Origin: Chara braunii
Lineage: Eukaryota > Streptophyta > Charophyceae > Charales > Characeae
Reading direction: 5' to 3'
Assembly: GCA_003427395.1 (NCBI GenBank)
Contig: BFEA01000957.1
Coordinates: 331,854 to 361,150 of the forward strand
DNA: 29,297 nucleotides
The notes below the pieces were generated by a model. The model was given only the letters and a program-made list of their open reading frames with translations. It had not been told where the DNA came from and did not search any database. Positions 9,302-19,066 of this stretch are shown here, one piece after another (the first letter of the stretch is position 1; each line of letters opens with the position of its first letter). A program made the translations under genes and the position numbers.

Positions 9302-9992
9302 CGTCGTGCTCAGTCCCCTCTCGGCGCCTCTTATCCCCGGGGTGCCTCCGAGTCCTAGCCACGGTGCAGTGTACACCTGCGCCCTCCTCAGTAGTGGGCT
9401 TCTCGACATCTCCGTCGAGGTTCGCCCCTCTCACTACTGGAGCTGAGGTATCGCAGGACTCGACAGAGTGTACTCAGCCCTCTGTCGCAGTACCGTCTGC
9501 GCCCCCGCAGACCACCGTCTCCCCTCCTTNCCCGCCGCGACTACCGACGCGTCGAGCCATTCGCTCAGCCCGTTGCAACGAGCAGCTCGCTACTAACGAG
9601 GACGTTGTGTCCTCTCTTCTGGACTTGAGCATGCTCCAGGCTCGTCAGGAGCGACTCACCCTCCATGTCGCTGCACCACGTCGCCTTCTCGCCATCCTCT
9701 CTGACCCTGATCGCACCCTCCCGATCATCCCAGTACGACTCGGGACCTCCACGAGGGTGTACTCAGCGCTGTGGGATTCCGGTTCTCAGGGCGACTTCAT
9801 TCACCCACGCGTGGTGAAAGAAGCCCGCTTACCCACGACAGGGTCTCCGACTCCCATCTCCGTTACCCAAGGGGATGACAAGACCCAGCGCTTCTTCGAT
9901 CAGACGGTCACCGACCTCCCTTTCTTCTTCACTCTCGAGCCGACTGATCTTTCCCCGGCATCTCGTCGCCATCGCTCCTCTGCACATTTCGA
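9302..9992 (+). pseudogene. pol: gypsy pol, aspartic protease segment
   Basis: The reading frame is shifted by one relative to gag and is open from about 9301. The retroviral-type protease active site appears as WDSGSQGDF, with the catalytic Asp codon at 9775-9777. It is followed by a hydrophobic strand region, QGDDKTQRFFDQ and DLPFFFTLEP. The frame is lost between about 9960 and 9993, after which the typical ILGTQW motif at the protease/RT junction appears in another frame. An in-frame gag-pol fusion or a programmed -1 shift is normal for the family. I see no convincing slippery heptamer, so the gag/pol frame change may be mutational. Confidence 0.75.
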
Positions 9993-11985
9993 TGTGATGG
10001 AGACGGCGACTTCATTCTCGGCACTCAGTGGTCTCGTCGGTTCCGTAGCACCGAGGCCGATTAGGCGACGAACACTCTCGTTCTCAAAACGAAGTGTGGA
10101 CAGACGTATGGCGTACCTTTCATAGGTACCACCGCGGCACCATGCCCCGATCCTCCTCCCCCGGAGCCTTCCGTGTCCACACCACCTCCTTCTATCACTG
10201 TCACCTTGACTCGGCAGTTCGCCCACTTCATCCGACAGGACGACGTCACCTTCTTTATGGTGAACGTGATGGATCTCTTACATTATGATCCACCCTGTCC
10301 CGACGCCGAGCTCATCCCTCTGGAGCCAGATCCTCCTTCTATCTCCATGGTTCCCATCTCTACTTCCGTCCCTCCGCCGTCCGTCGAGTCCACCCCGCCG
10401 TCGTGCGCTGACGCTGACGCTGAGGAACTCGCACGCTATACGGCTGACCTGGAGTCCGCAGTTCATGACCTCATCCGAGAGTACCACGACGTTTTCCCAT
10501 CGTCATTCTCGTACGCCGGCATCCCACTGATGCGTGACGTCGAGCACTCCATTTAGCTTGTGCCTGACTATCGTGTTCACCACCAGGCACCCTACAGACT
10601 CTCGATCCCCGAGGTCACCGAACTCAAGCGTCAGCTTGAGGAGCTCCTGAGACTGGGTTTCATTAAACCTAGCAACTCCCCGTGGGGTGCACCCGTCTTT
10701 TTTGCTCGCAAAGCGGATGGAACTCTTCGTCTTTGTATCGACTACCGCGGTCTCAACCGCTACACGGTTAAGAGCAGCTACCCCATGCCTCGTTCCGATG
10801 AGTTGTTCGACCGCCTAGCAGGCAACCGCTTCTTTACGAAGATTGATCTTCGTAGCGGTTACCATCAGGTCCACGTCGCTGCAGCAGACCAGCCGAAGAC
10901 CGCGTTCCGATCACGCTTCGGCCACTACGAGTTTACGGTGATGTCATTCGGCCTCACTAACGCACCCGCTACCTTCCAGAGGGCGATGAACGACATCTTC
11001 AGGGACATCCTGGAGAAGTACGTTCTCGTCTACCTCGATGATATCCTGGTCTGTAGTCGTACCCTTGAGGAGCACCTCAGACACCTCCGCGGCGTCCTTG
11101 ACCGCTTGCGCAGACATGGCTTCTACGCCAAGCTGAGCAAGTGCCGCTTTGCCCAGCACAAAGTGGACTTCTTAGAACATTACGTGTCTGACCAGGGTCT
11201 CCACATGGACGACGTGAAGATCACTGCTATTGCGGAGTGGCCCGCTTCCACATCCGTCAAGCAGCTTCGCAGCTTCCTAGGCCTGACCAGCTACTATAGT
11301 AATTTCATCCAGGGATACGCTAGGTATTCCTACGTCCTTACCTCCACCCTCCTCCAGAAGAATCCACCCTGGGCTTGGACACCCCTCCACGATTACGCCT
11401 TCCGCGCCCTCAACGGTGACATGCGCACCGGTTCTTCACCTACCCGATTTTGATCGCCCTTTTATCCTTACCACCGATGCGTCAGACTTTGCTGTAGGAG
11501 CAGTGTTTTCTCAGGTCTTCCCCTCCTCTCCTGATTCCTCTCATCCTCGTATCCCTCGCTTCCCACCACCTACCCGTACCACTGCTTCCCGACTGACGCC
11601 TACTCGTCCAGCTACAGACGAGCCTTCTATTGAGTATTCTCCTACCATCGCCGAGGACGGCACTGTCGAGTCTCGCTCAGGTGATTGCTCGATAACCTTC
11701 TACTCCCGTCAACTTCTGCCCGCCGAGATAAACTACACTGTTGATGAACGTGAGGTTCTCGCAGTAGTTAATGCCTCGGCACTGGCGACACTACCTGCAC
11801 GGGCACCATTCACGGTGCGCACGGACAACTCTGTTGTCCAGGCTTTTCTGACAAAGCCGAAGCTCACTCCTCAACAGGCTCGCTGGTGGCGCGACCTATC
11901 CGAGTTTAGTTTCACCACTGAGCACATCAAGGGTGAGACTAATCGGGTCGCAGATGCCTTATCCCGACGACCTGACCACGACTAG
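9993..11985 (+). pseudogene. pol: gypsy pol, reverse transcriptase and RNase H
   Basis: The RT spans about 10560-11350 and keeps its catalytic residues: the Asp of FFTKIDLRSGYHQ (codon at 10845) and the YLDD box (11031-11042). Other RT blocks include LRLCIDYRGLN, FGLTNAPATFQ and SFLGLTSYYSNFI. TAG stops occur at 10062 and 10554. A frameshift near 11412 separates RT from RNase H, which retains TDAS (Asp at 11476), DEREVL (Glu at 11752), RTDN (Asp at 11824) and VADALSRRP (Asp at 11953). Two features are odd. A Ser/Thr/Pro-rich insertion of roughly 45-55 residues lies at about 11515-11688. Between 11773 and 11808 the conserved W-R-H-Y-L segment is read in another frame, so two indels compensate each other. 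The frame ends at TAG 11983. Confidence 0.88.
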
Positions 11986-13711
11986 GAGCAGATCCAGCTC
12001 TCTTCCATCTCGGTCACCACCGTCCACCACTCGGTGATCGACGAGTTCCGCACTCAGTACCGCCACTGCCCCGACTATCGCGACATCCATGCGACCCTTC
12101 GGAGTGGCAAGACCGTCCCGAACTACTCTCTCGGGGACAACGTTCTTGTGTACTAGCATGGCTCACAGGGCACCAGAGAGCCCCGTATTTGCATTCCCTC
12201 CACTGGACAGCTACTTGTCCTAGTAGTAGCAGAGTTCCATAACCAGGCAGCCGCCAGTCATATGGGCTTCCACAAGACGTTGGCTCGTGTGAGCCGCCTG
12301 TACATCTGGCCGAAGCGCAAGGACTTTGTGAAGGACTACGTCGCAGAGTGTCCCACCTGTCAGGAGGTAAACAGTGCGAACCACCTTCCTTATGGTTTGC
12401 TCCAACCTCTTTCTATCCCTGAGTGTCGTTGGCAGTCCATCTCGATGGACTTTATCGGTCCTCTTCGTCCTCCGACCCCCCGCGGTCATGATGCTATCCT
12501 GGTCGTCGTCGCCCGCTTCACGAAGCGTGCACGCTTTTGTTCCGTGCCACTATGCCATCAGTGCACGTGAGGTCGCCGACATCGTGTTTGACCGAGTCGT
12601 GCGTGACCACGACTCGGTCATATCTGAGCATCATATCTGACCGTGACCCGCGCTTTACCAGCCGATTCTGGCGACGGTTCCACGAGGTGTACGACACTCA
12701 GTTCCGCTTCTCCTCGTCTTACCATCCTCAGACTGATGGTCAGACCGAAATCACGAACAGGACTCTCGGAGATATTCTCCAAAAGATTGGTCGTGACGAC
12801 CAACAGTGGGACCTCCATCTTGCCCACGCGGAGATAGCCTACAACCACGCCGTCTCGCCAGCCACGGGGATGTCGCCTTACTATTGCGACCTCTGCTATC
12901 ACCCTCGTGTTCNCGCGGACTTCCTNCNACCGTCACAGATGCACCCCGACACGAGTTGTCNCGCGCTGGATGATTGGGTTGCACACATGACGTCGATCAT
13001 GAAGACCGCACATGAGCACATAGCCGCTTCCCAGACTCGCATGGCAGCACGTGCGAACCGATCGAGGATGAATCATTCATTCAAAGTCGGTGATGATATG
13101 CTTATCGACGCCGGCCACTTACAGCTCGAAGCGGACACGCTTCGCAAGTTTCGGCGTCGCTTCTTTGGCACATGCCGCATCCTCCAGGCCGTCGGTTCTG
13201 ATACGCCATCTAGCCCGGTCAGCTTCCGTGTGAAGCTGCCCAACTACCTACACCAGGCTCGTGTGCACGATGTCTACCACGTCTCGTTACTGCGTCCTTA
13301 CCGCAGACCGTCTGAGCATTTCGCTAGACGACCATACGAGCGCCCTCCACCCATCATGGTGGATGGCCACGAGGAGTTCCTCGTTTCAGACATCATTGGT
13401 CGCCGAGTCACCGACGACAACCCTCCCCACGTCGAGTATCTCGTACGTTGGAAGGGTTACCCTAATGAGGAAGCTACCTGGGAGTCCCTCGAGCAGTTGC
13501 AGACGCTTGCATGTTGGTGCGTGCCTATGACCGTGCTCGTCGTGTTGGGTTCACTGCTCCTCCTCAGCCCACTGACCCTCCTCCTTCTTCCCCGGCTGAG
13601 GAGACTGCTAAAGTTGAGCCTGCTCCATCTGAGGCAGAACTTCAACAGCAGCCGGATGCTTCTGAGCGTCCACAGCGCACTCGTCGTCGTCCTGCTCGAT
13701 ACGACGATTGA
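11986..13711 (+). pseudogene. pol: gypsy pol, integrase and chromodomain
   Basis: The N-terminal HHCC zinc-binding module is present: His codons at 12238, 12259 and 12268, and Cys codons at 12349 and 12358 (CPTC). The catalytic core keeps Asp (SMDFIG, 12448), Asp (SDRDPRF, 12639) and Glu (DGQTE, 12747); the last two are separated by 35 residues, exactly the D35E spacing. Frame changes near 12530 and 12615 break the core, and TAG stops occur at 11983 and 12154. The C-terminal part has VYHVSLLRPY and a chromodomain at about 13371-13497 (VEYLVRWKGYP, EEATWESLEQL), which in this family targets integration to marked chromatin. A last frameshift near 13505 leads into a basic tail ending at TGA 13709-13711. 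The conserved but non-catalytic Asp of the VVVDRF-type motif is Ala here. Confidence 0.88.
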
Positions 13712-14457
13712 CTCTGACTTACCTTCCCACGTCCTTGACGTCTCAGTACTCCATCCACTCCAGTTTTGCTACTTCAGCTCGTCGACATTGCGGCTCTTCC
13801 TCGACGGCATTCCGGACTTCTCATCGTGGATGTCATCGGCAGCTTCATGGACCTCGTCACGATCAGCTCTGCCTACTTCAGACGTCATCACTCTCTTACC
13901 ACTTTACCCTGTACAGTACCCTTGTTGTGTCGCATGATGGTCTCCTTTTAGCCGGATTCCTCTGAGTTGGGCTCTCCTTTGGTATACGCATAGGCATCGG
14001 GACCGTAGCGTTGCCCTGGCTTCCCATCTTACGGATCTAGCTCCGACTTCCCTCACTTTAGGAGTCATTTGCATGATTCCCTTACCCATCACCTTTCTAC
14101 CCTTTGCCGGCCCTCAGGCCCTAGTTAGACAGCCCCGTATGCTTCATCTAGGTGCGCCCAGTATACCAGGCTCCCTTGTTCCCTTGCATGGTCGACCCTC
14201 CACAGCGGTCACCCCTTAGTCGAGCTTTACCCGCCCTGATGATCTATCTGTTAGGGTCATTGGTTATGTTCGCTATCAGTTCCCTACCCTCATTGAGCCT
14301 GATGTCATGTGTCTCCCTGTTATCTATGTGTGGATGCCCTTAGGAGTTTTCGACCGCTAGGATGCATTCGCCACCCTCAGAGACCATCCCACCCGTTGGT
14401 TTGCGACACACTTCTCACGTGACATATGGTTGTCTTGTTGATTGCTTTGTTGCTCTC

Positions 14458-14650
14458 AGACTGAGGCTACTGCCTCTGACATTTCTAGGATTTAGTTGTT
14501 CTGCTTTTGCTGTTCTTAGGACTTATACACTAGTCAGCTGTTACCAGACTAAGGCTACTGCCTCCAACATTCTAGGATCTAGTTGTCACTACTTTCCGCT
14601 TATGCTAGTTAGTTGTTTCTGCTTTCCTATGACAGGTATGCTAGTTAGTT
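14458..14650 (+). repeat. two tandem units of about 90-100 bp
   Basis: CAGACTGAGGCTACTGCCTC, CATTTCTAGGATTTAGTTGT and a ...CTAGTCAG block recur after about 88 bp as CAGACTAAGGCTACTGCCTC, CATTCTAGGATCTAGTTGT and ATGCTAGTTAGTTG. The last motif is itself repeated (near 14607 and 14639). It is a small minisatellite in the gypsy 3' flank. Confidence 0.6.
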
Positions 14651-14864
14651 GCTTCTGATTTTACTTAGGCTGATAGCTGTGACATTGCTGTTTTGTGACA
14701 TTTTATATCCTAGGTTGCATCGCATGGACTTAGCATGGAGCTCGCTCCGCATCCTAGACTACTCAGGTTTTCTTTTCTTTGGTAGAGTTCCGCTTCTTGG
14801 CGGAAGCGTGCTTGTATCTAGGCGATCCATCACAGGCTGAGGATCATGTAGCGGACCTCTGGTG

Positions 14865-14903
14865 GGCCTGTGAGACCAGCCCCTCGGCCTGTTCTCACAG
14901 GCC
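14865..14903. repeat. 11-bp perfect hairpin
   Basis: GGCCTGTGAGA (14865-14875) pairs without mismatch with TCTCACAGGCC (14893-14903) across a 17-nt loop. It may be a transcriptional or LTR-associated foldback of the gypsy 3' region; function unknown. Confidence 0.65.
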
Positions 14904-14988
14904 TGTGTTCTATTCGGGGGCAGTTCAGCCCAGGCCAGGCCGGTACCTCTATCGGTACCAACCAGTCTAGTCCATTCCCGTCAGTCCA

Positions 14989-15004
14989 CTGGGGTATACC
15001 CCAG
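14989..15004. repeat. 16-bp perfect palindrome
   Basis: CTGGGGTATACCCCAG is exactly self-complementary. It follows the smaller foldback GGTACC-TCTATC-GGTACC near 14942-14959. Such symmetry could be a dimeric protein-binding site or a foldback relic. Confidence 0.65.
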
Positions 15005-15699
15005 CCTTTGTCTGTTTTCGAGATCATTCTCCACTTGCACATTTTTGGAGTACGTGCGTGGAGTCTCTCGTGGGAGCTGCGCTGTGCATCTTTCTCCCCC
15101 CCTTCTTCCTCCATCTCCGTCTCTATCATTATCGGAGCACCACAGCTGGTGGGTCCGCTACATTTGCTATTACTGCCGATAGCCACATCGGGCCCTGCCC
15201 ACGACGGCCCACTCTAAGCTTTGTGGCAGGCCGCGCCGCCGTCGGTTGTCTGTGTGAGGGCTGATTGTTGGACGCCCGAGGCGGTAGCGAACCCCGCCTG
15301 AGCAGAACGAGAGGGGGTGGCTGTGACGGAGTCGCCCCATGCAAATCGTTTATTGAACTTCGGTATAAGGGAAAAAGGCCTAATAGAACTATCGACAACC
15401 AGCCCAGCCACGAGAGTCCCCGCGAGAACAGACGGACTGGTGGGCACTGGGTGGTAACGATCACTGACGGTAGGTGCGATGACGGTCGGACGATTGCGGG
15501 GTCGGAAGCAGCATTAGCCGCTCGGTGACGAGCACGGCGACCCGAGCCGAGAGGAAGGGGGTGCAGAAGCAACAGGCGGGCGCCGTAGGAGTGAACCTGA
15601 CCAGGCAGCGCCGAGCGTTGTTAGGCCGCCACGACAGGTACTGTGGCAGTAGCAGGGAGTGACAAGGCAAAAGAGGTAGTAAAAAGGGGAAATGAATCA

Positions 15700-16490
15700 G
15701 GGCGCGTTTCCGTGCCGGATCCATTCGGAAAACGAAGCTATGGAGGAACATGGCGGGCGAGGAAAGAAGTTGAAAGTTCGCCCGATTCTTAGCAGAATCG
15801 GGCATGGAAAGATACAAAGTAGGGGGTTTTGATGGTTGCGAGCTAGTTGGTGGAGTTAGATATAAGAAAAAAAGGTTACTTTTCATGCTGTAGAAAAAAG
15901 GAGTCGCGCAGGAGATGGCGATGGCCGAGCTGCGAAGGAAAGGTGAGAGGGAAAAGCAAGTAAACCGCCCGATTCTCCACGGAATCGGGCAAACCGAGAC
16001 TTGTTTTCATGGTTCTTGAATAGGGCGAGCTCGATTGCGGGGTTGGTTTTAGCGTTAGATTAATAGAATAAGAGTTGTTAGAGAAAGACAGTGCGCGGTG
16101 AGGTTGGGGGAGTGCAAATGATGGGATTATGACGCGAAGTTTTCGCTCGATTCTAGACGGAATCAAGCAAAGCAAGGTGTCAGGTACGGGTCTTCGGCTA
16201 CTGCGAGCATGATGGTAGTGATAGTCTGGTTTGTAGGCCAGCGGTTTGCCTGGGGTCGGTGCTGAGAGTTGCGCTTGGGGGCGGCTTCGAGAAAGAAAAT
16301 GAATCTTTCCGTTGTCTAGCGGAAGATTCATCCAAGAAAATGATGGAAGCAGGACGGGTTTAGTTGCGGACCTGGAGATACTTACCTGATTGATCGATGT
16401 GCTGCTTACCCCGATGGTAGAGTAGCCGCTCTCTATCTCGTTATGCACATAACTAAGAATAGAGTGTATCCGCCCATGTTTTAGCGGAGG
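15700..16490 (+). repeat. hairpin array A, units of about 156-187 bp
   Basis: Foldbacks recur in register: GCCCGATTCT/AGAATCGGGC (15780-15803, 10 bp, 4-nt loop), GCCCGATTC/GAATCGGGC (15967-15990), GCTCGATTC/GAATCAAGC (16145-16168, one mismatch), ATGAATCTTTCCG/CGGAAGATTCAT (16299-16331, one bulge) and a short TCCGC/GCGGA (16469-16488). An extra foldback CGTTTCCG/CGGAAAACG lies out of register at 15705-15734. Between hairpins the units share a loosely conserved block resembling CATTGCGAG and GGTGTTGGTTTT. The related array B is at 22953-23680. Confidence 0.65.
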
Positions 16491-16562
16491 AACCATCTAG
16501 ATTTTGGATTGGGTGTCGATCGTTGAGTCAGGAACAGCGGGCGTAGCAACGAAGGCTCGCGC

Positions 16563-16564
<2 letters not shown>

Positions 16565-16606
<42 letters not shown>
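16565..16606 (+). repeat. (AG)n microsatellite
   Basis: About 21 uninterrupted AG dinucleotides. The minus-strand open frames across it encode only Ser-Leu repeats and are not genes. Confidence 0.95.
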
Positions 16607-16611
<5 letters not shown>

Positions 16612-17580
16612 TCGCGTACCTAGGCAAAGAAGGAAACGGGATCGGGAGGATGCCACCCACCGAGTCAAGCACGTCGAGATGGGGGCCGCTCGGTCTGGGA
16701 TATTTGTGTTGCCTGTAGGAAATGACAGATGTTTGTCGAAGCGACTCCCTGGCTCAGCGGGTGGTGGGAACCAACAGTCCGCGGGGTTCAATTGTGGTAT
16801 GAGTAGGATATGTACGACTTGCTCCGTCTTGGATGTATGAACGTCCTCGTCTGCGCCCCGCCGCTTCCCTGCTATCTGTGTCCCTCTTGCAACTCATGGG
16901 GTTCTCTGCGGATTGACATGTTCGTTGTGCGGTGTGGCCGTATTGTTGGTGCGGCCTTGTGTTTCGCTGCTTAGCTAGCGCGCTACTCATCATGTCGATG
17001 GAATAGGGGTAAGGCCAGTCACACGATCAGAGGGCTCACCTATTAGTCAAAGTGTCGCCTACCCCGTTACGTGAAGTTACAGAAGAAGAGTTGTCGGGAC
17101 AGGGGACTTGCCAGCTAACTTATGTACTGCGCAGCCTGCCGAATGAGAGGCTACAGGCGGACTGCGAGCGGAGGACTTCTCTATGAGCCGGCATGCTACG
17201 CTTCCTACTAAGTAGGGGGGCGACAGATAACTAGACCGAGGCAGCAAGATCACCGGTTTTCCTGCAAGCCGGCACAAAGCTCGGTGCGTCGAGTAGGCTA
17301 CAGTGGACCAGCAGCGAGAGTGCAGGCTAGCATATGGCCAGTAAGATTTAGGTCGCGAGCTTCGCCGAGCGGTTGTTTTCTTTGAAGGAGGGAAATTGCA
17401 GGCTTGTTCGTCGAGTGATGTGAAGACCATCTTGTCAGCAGGAATATCAAGGAGCGAGCCGTGAAGATTGCAGGTTTTCCTACCAGCTGGTGCCCTGTTC
17501 ATACTACCGGTTGAGGTAGTCAGAGGCAAGTTTTAAGGGTTGTAAGCTCTCCCATGGCCCGCAAACTTAGGATTGTAAGC
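16607..17580. other. unassigned part of macro-repeat A
   Basis: No gene is supported. A minus-strand open frame (17077-17529, 150 codons) shows a degenerate repeated theme (APAGRKTCNL, RLAGKPVILL, KLAGKSPVPT). This reflects diverged DNA repeats such as GGTTTTCCTGCAAGCCGGC (about 17257) and GGTTTTCCTACCAGCTGG (about 17473). No domain, start context or counterpart in copy B argues for coding. Confidence 0.45.
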
Positions 17581-18205
17581 TTATGGGGTGGTTGAGATTG
17601 TTGTAAGAAGGGGCATTGCGGAGAGTTGGAGAGGCGCCAAGGAGTCAACAGTAGGCAATTGGGCGTCAGTTTGACCAAGCGGCTGCGTATTTTGGTTGCT
17701 ATTGCGGGGCCCTCAAGCGCATGAAGGTAACAAGGCTCTCTCCTGTGAGTTGAGTTGTCTCTCTCCTACATCTCGAGCGTCTGAAACCCCTTATTCTGCC
17801 CCTCTAATTCTAAGTCTGGTCTATTGGTTCTGAGAGGAAGGTGGCAGGCGGGATTGCAACCCGTTGGACCGCAGCAAGACTCTGTGGGGAGTCTGCCCAC
17901 CGATTGCGGGAGCTCTGCCGGAACTCAGGAGGAGTTCTAGAGGCAGGGAACTGAAAGGTAATCATTGCTCTCCTTCTATAAACCTGATTATAACCCATAC
18001 TTGTATTCATTACTATGTTTGACTGAGTATGTTGCCTGTACCCCTATTTTGACTTCCAGTTTAACTTTCATGACATAATCCAGACTAAGTAAAAGAATGA
18101 TTGTGCAAATTCAGTTTCAGTTTTTGTTGTTTGACTGAAAGCAGACTGTGGGATTGCATCTGGGGGAAGGTTGGGAGGAAGGCAATATTGCTTTAAAGTT
18201 TGACT

Positions 18206-19066
18206 GGGCCATTAGGGCTGGGAAGTCCCCATAAGTTTGGGAAGACCCAGTGCTATGTTTATTTTGGATTGCTCTGGAGGTTGGAAAGTCCCCATAAGTT
18301 TGGGGAGACCCAGTGTTGTGGAATTGCATGGAGAGTTAGACCATTTTATAAGTTTAGGTGGTCTGGTTGCTCTGACTTGTGAGGGTTAACTGTGATTGAT
18401 TTTTCAGGAGCCAAGCACATTCTGTAAGTTCAGGTGGCTTGGTTGCCTTGTTTACTTGGAATTTCTCAGTTTCTTTGGTTCTGAACGAGGAGGTCTAAGC
18501 CATTCTATAAGTTTAGGTGGTTCAACCTCTTCCTACTTTTATTCTGAGGAAGTAACTTTGACAGAAAGTCAGGCTATTCCATAAGTTTGGGTGGCTTCGA
18601 CTCCATGTCACGCACAGATTGGATCAGAGAGAAATGAACTAGGAAGAAAGTCAAACTATTTAAGTTTAGGTAGTCTGGCCCAATGCCTTGCACATGCTGG
18701 AACCCAAATGTTATAATTTGGCTATACTTTATTACTATCTTAGTTAAAAACAGGCTATTCAGACTATTCTATAAGTTTAGGTAGTCTGACTATAGCTTAT
18801 CACAATTTGAAGAGAGTATAACTAAGAGTATAACTAAGGGTAACTTGGGCCGACTGAGCATTGTTTCTAAAGACGAATGGCTTAGTCCTACGATCGCTTT
18901 GAAGATTAAGTTCAGATAGATATATACAACCTGGCTATTCAACAGTTCAGGGCGACTAGAATGGCCTAGTCATGTGTCCAAAGAAGAGAAAAGTAGTTGT
19001 GCCCTCTGTTCTATGTATACTCAATGGTTGGGTCAGGCATGTCTCATAAGTTTCGGTGGCCTGACT
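18206..19066 (+). repeat. foldback array with constant loop, variable stems (copy A)
   Basis: A loop core close to ATTCTATAAGTTTAGGTGG occurs about nine times and is flanked each time by arms that pair with each other but differ from unit to unit. Examples are AGACCA/TGGTCT (18338-18364), CCAAGC/GCTTGG (18411-18442), GAGGTCTAAGCCA with TGGTTCAACCTC (18490-18529, imperfect), CAGACTA/TAGTCTG (18760-18788) and GTCAGGC/GCCTGAC (19032-19065). Spacing between units is irregular, about 60-260 bp. The counterpart in copy B is at 25440-26050. Confidence 0.7.

Larger units (their letters stand above)
7304..13711 (+). mobile_element. degenerate Ty3/gypsy chromovirus, internal region
   Basis: Domain order is gag capsid, CCHC-type knuckle, aspartic protease, reverse transcriptase, RNase H, HHCC integrase with DDE core, and C-terminal chromodomain, which is diagnostic of the chromovirus branch of Ty3/gypsy. 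Codons are strongly C/G-ending, unlike the AT-rich flanks. The copy cannot be active: reading frames change near 9301-9364, 9960-9993, 11412, 12530, 12615 and 13500, and about ten in-frame stops are all TAG. The terminal stop of the chromodomain frame is TGA. The LTRs were not recognised on either side. Confidence 0.92.
13712..15700 (+). other. non-coding 3' flank of the gypsy element
   Basis: No gene is supported. The first part (to about 15250) is C/T-rich on the plus strand and probably belongs to the element, as 3' untranslated region and perhaps a decayed 3' LTR. I find no stretch that repeats the sequence upstream of 7304, so LTR limits cannot be given. It contains a 90-bp tandem duplication and two notable foldbacks (separate entries). 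From about 15260 the sequence is G/A-rich and unassigned. Confidence 0.45.

Noticed and set aside
9287-9364. Programmed -1 frameshift between gag and pol
   Set aside because: The frames do change by one here, but no X-XXY-YYZ heptamer in the correct register was seen, and the copy has other frameshifts that are clearly decay.
15780-16488. CRISPR-like array
   Set aside because: Units are about 175 bp with degenerate repeats and variable palindromes, unlike short identical repeats with 25-40 bp spacers, and the context is eukaryotic.
16565-16606. Ser-Leu repeat proteins on the minus strand
   Set aside because: Direct translation of an (AG)n microsatellite.
17077-17529. 150-codon minus-strand open frame with repeated AGK motif
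   Set aside because: The repetition follows degenerate DNA repeats, there is no counterpart in the second macro-repeat copy, and no domain is seen.
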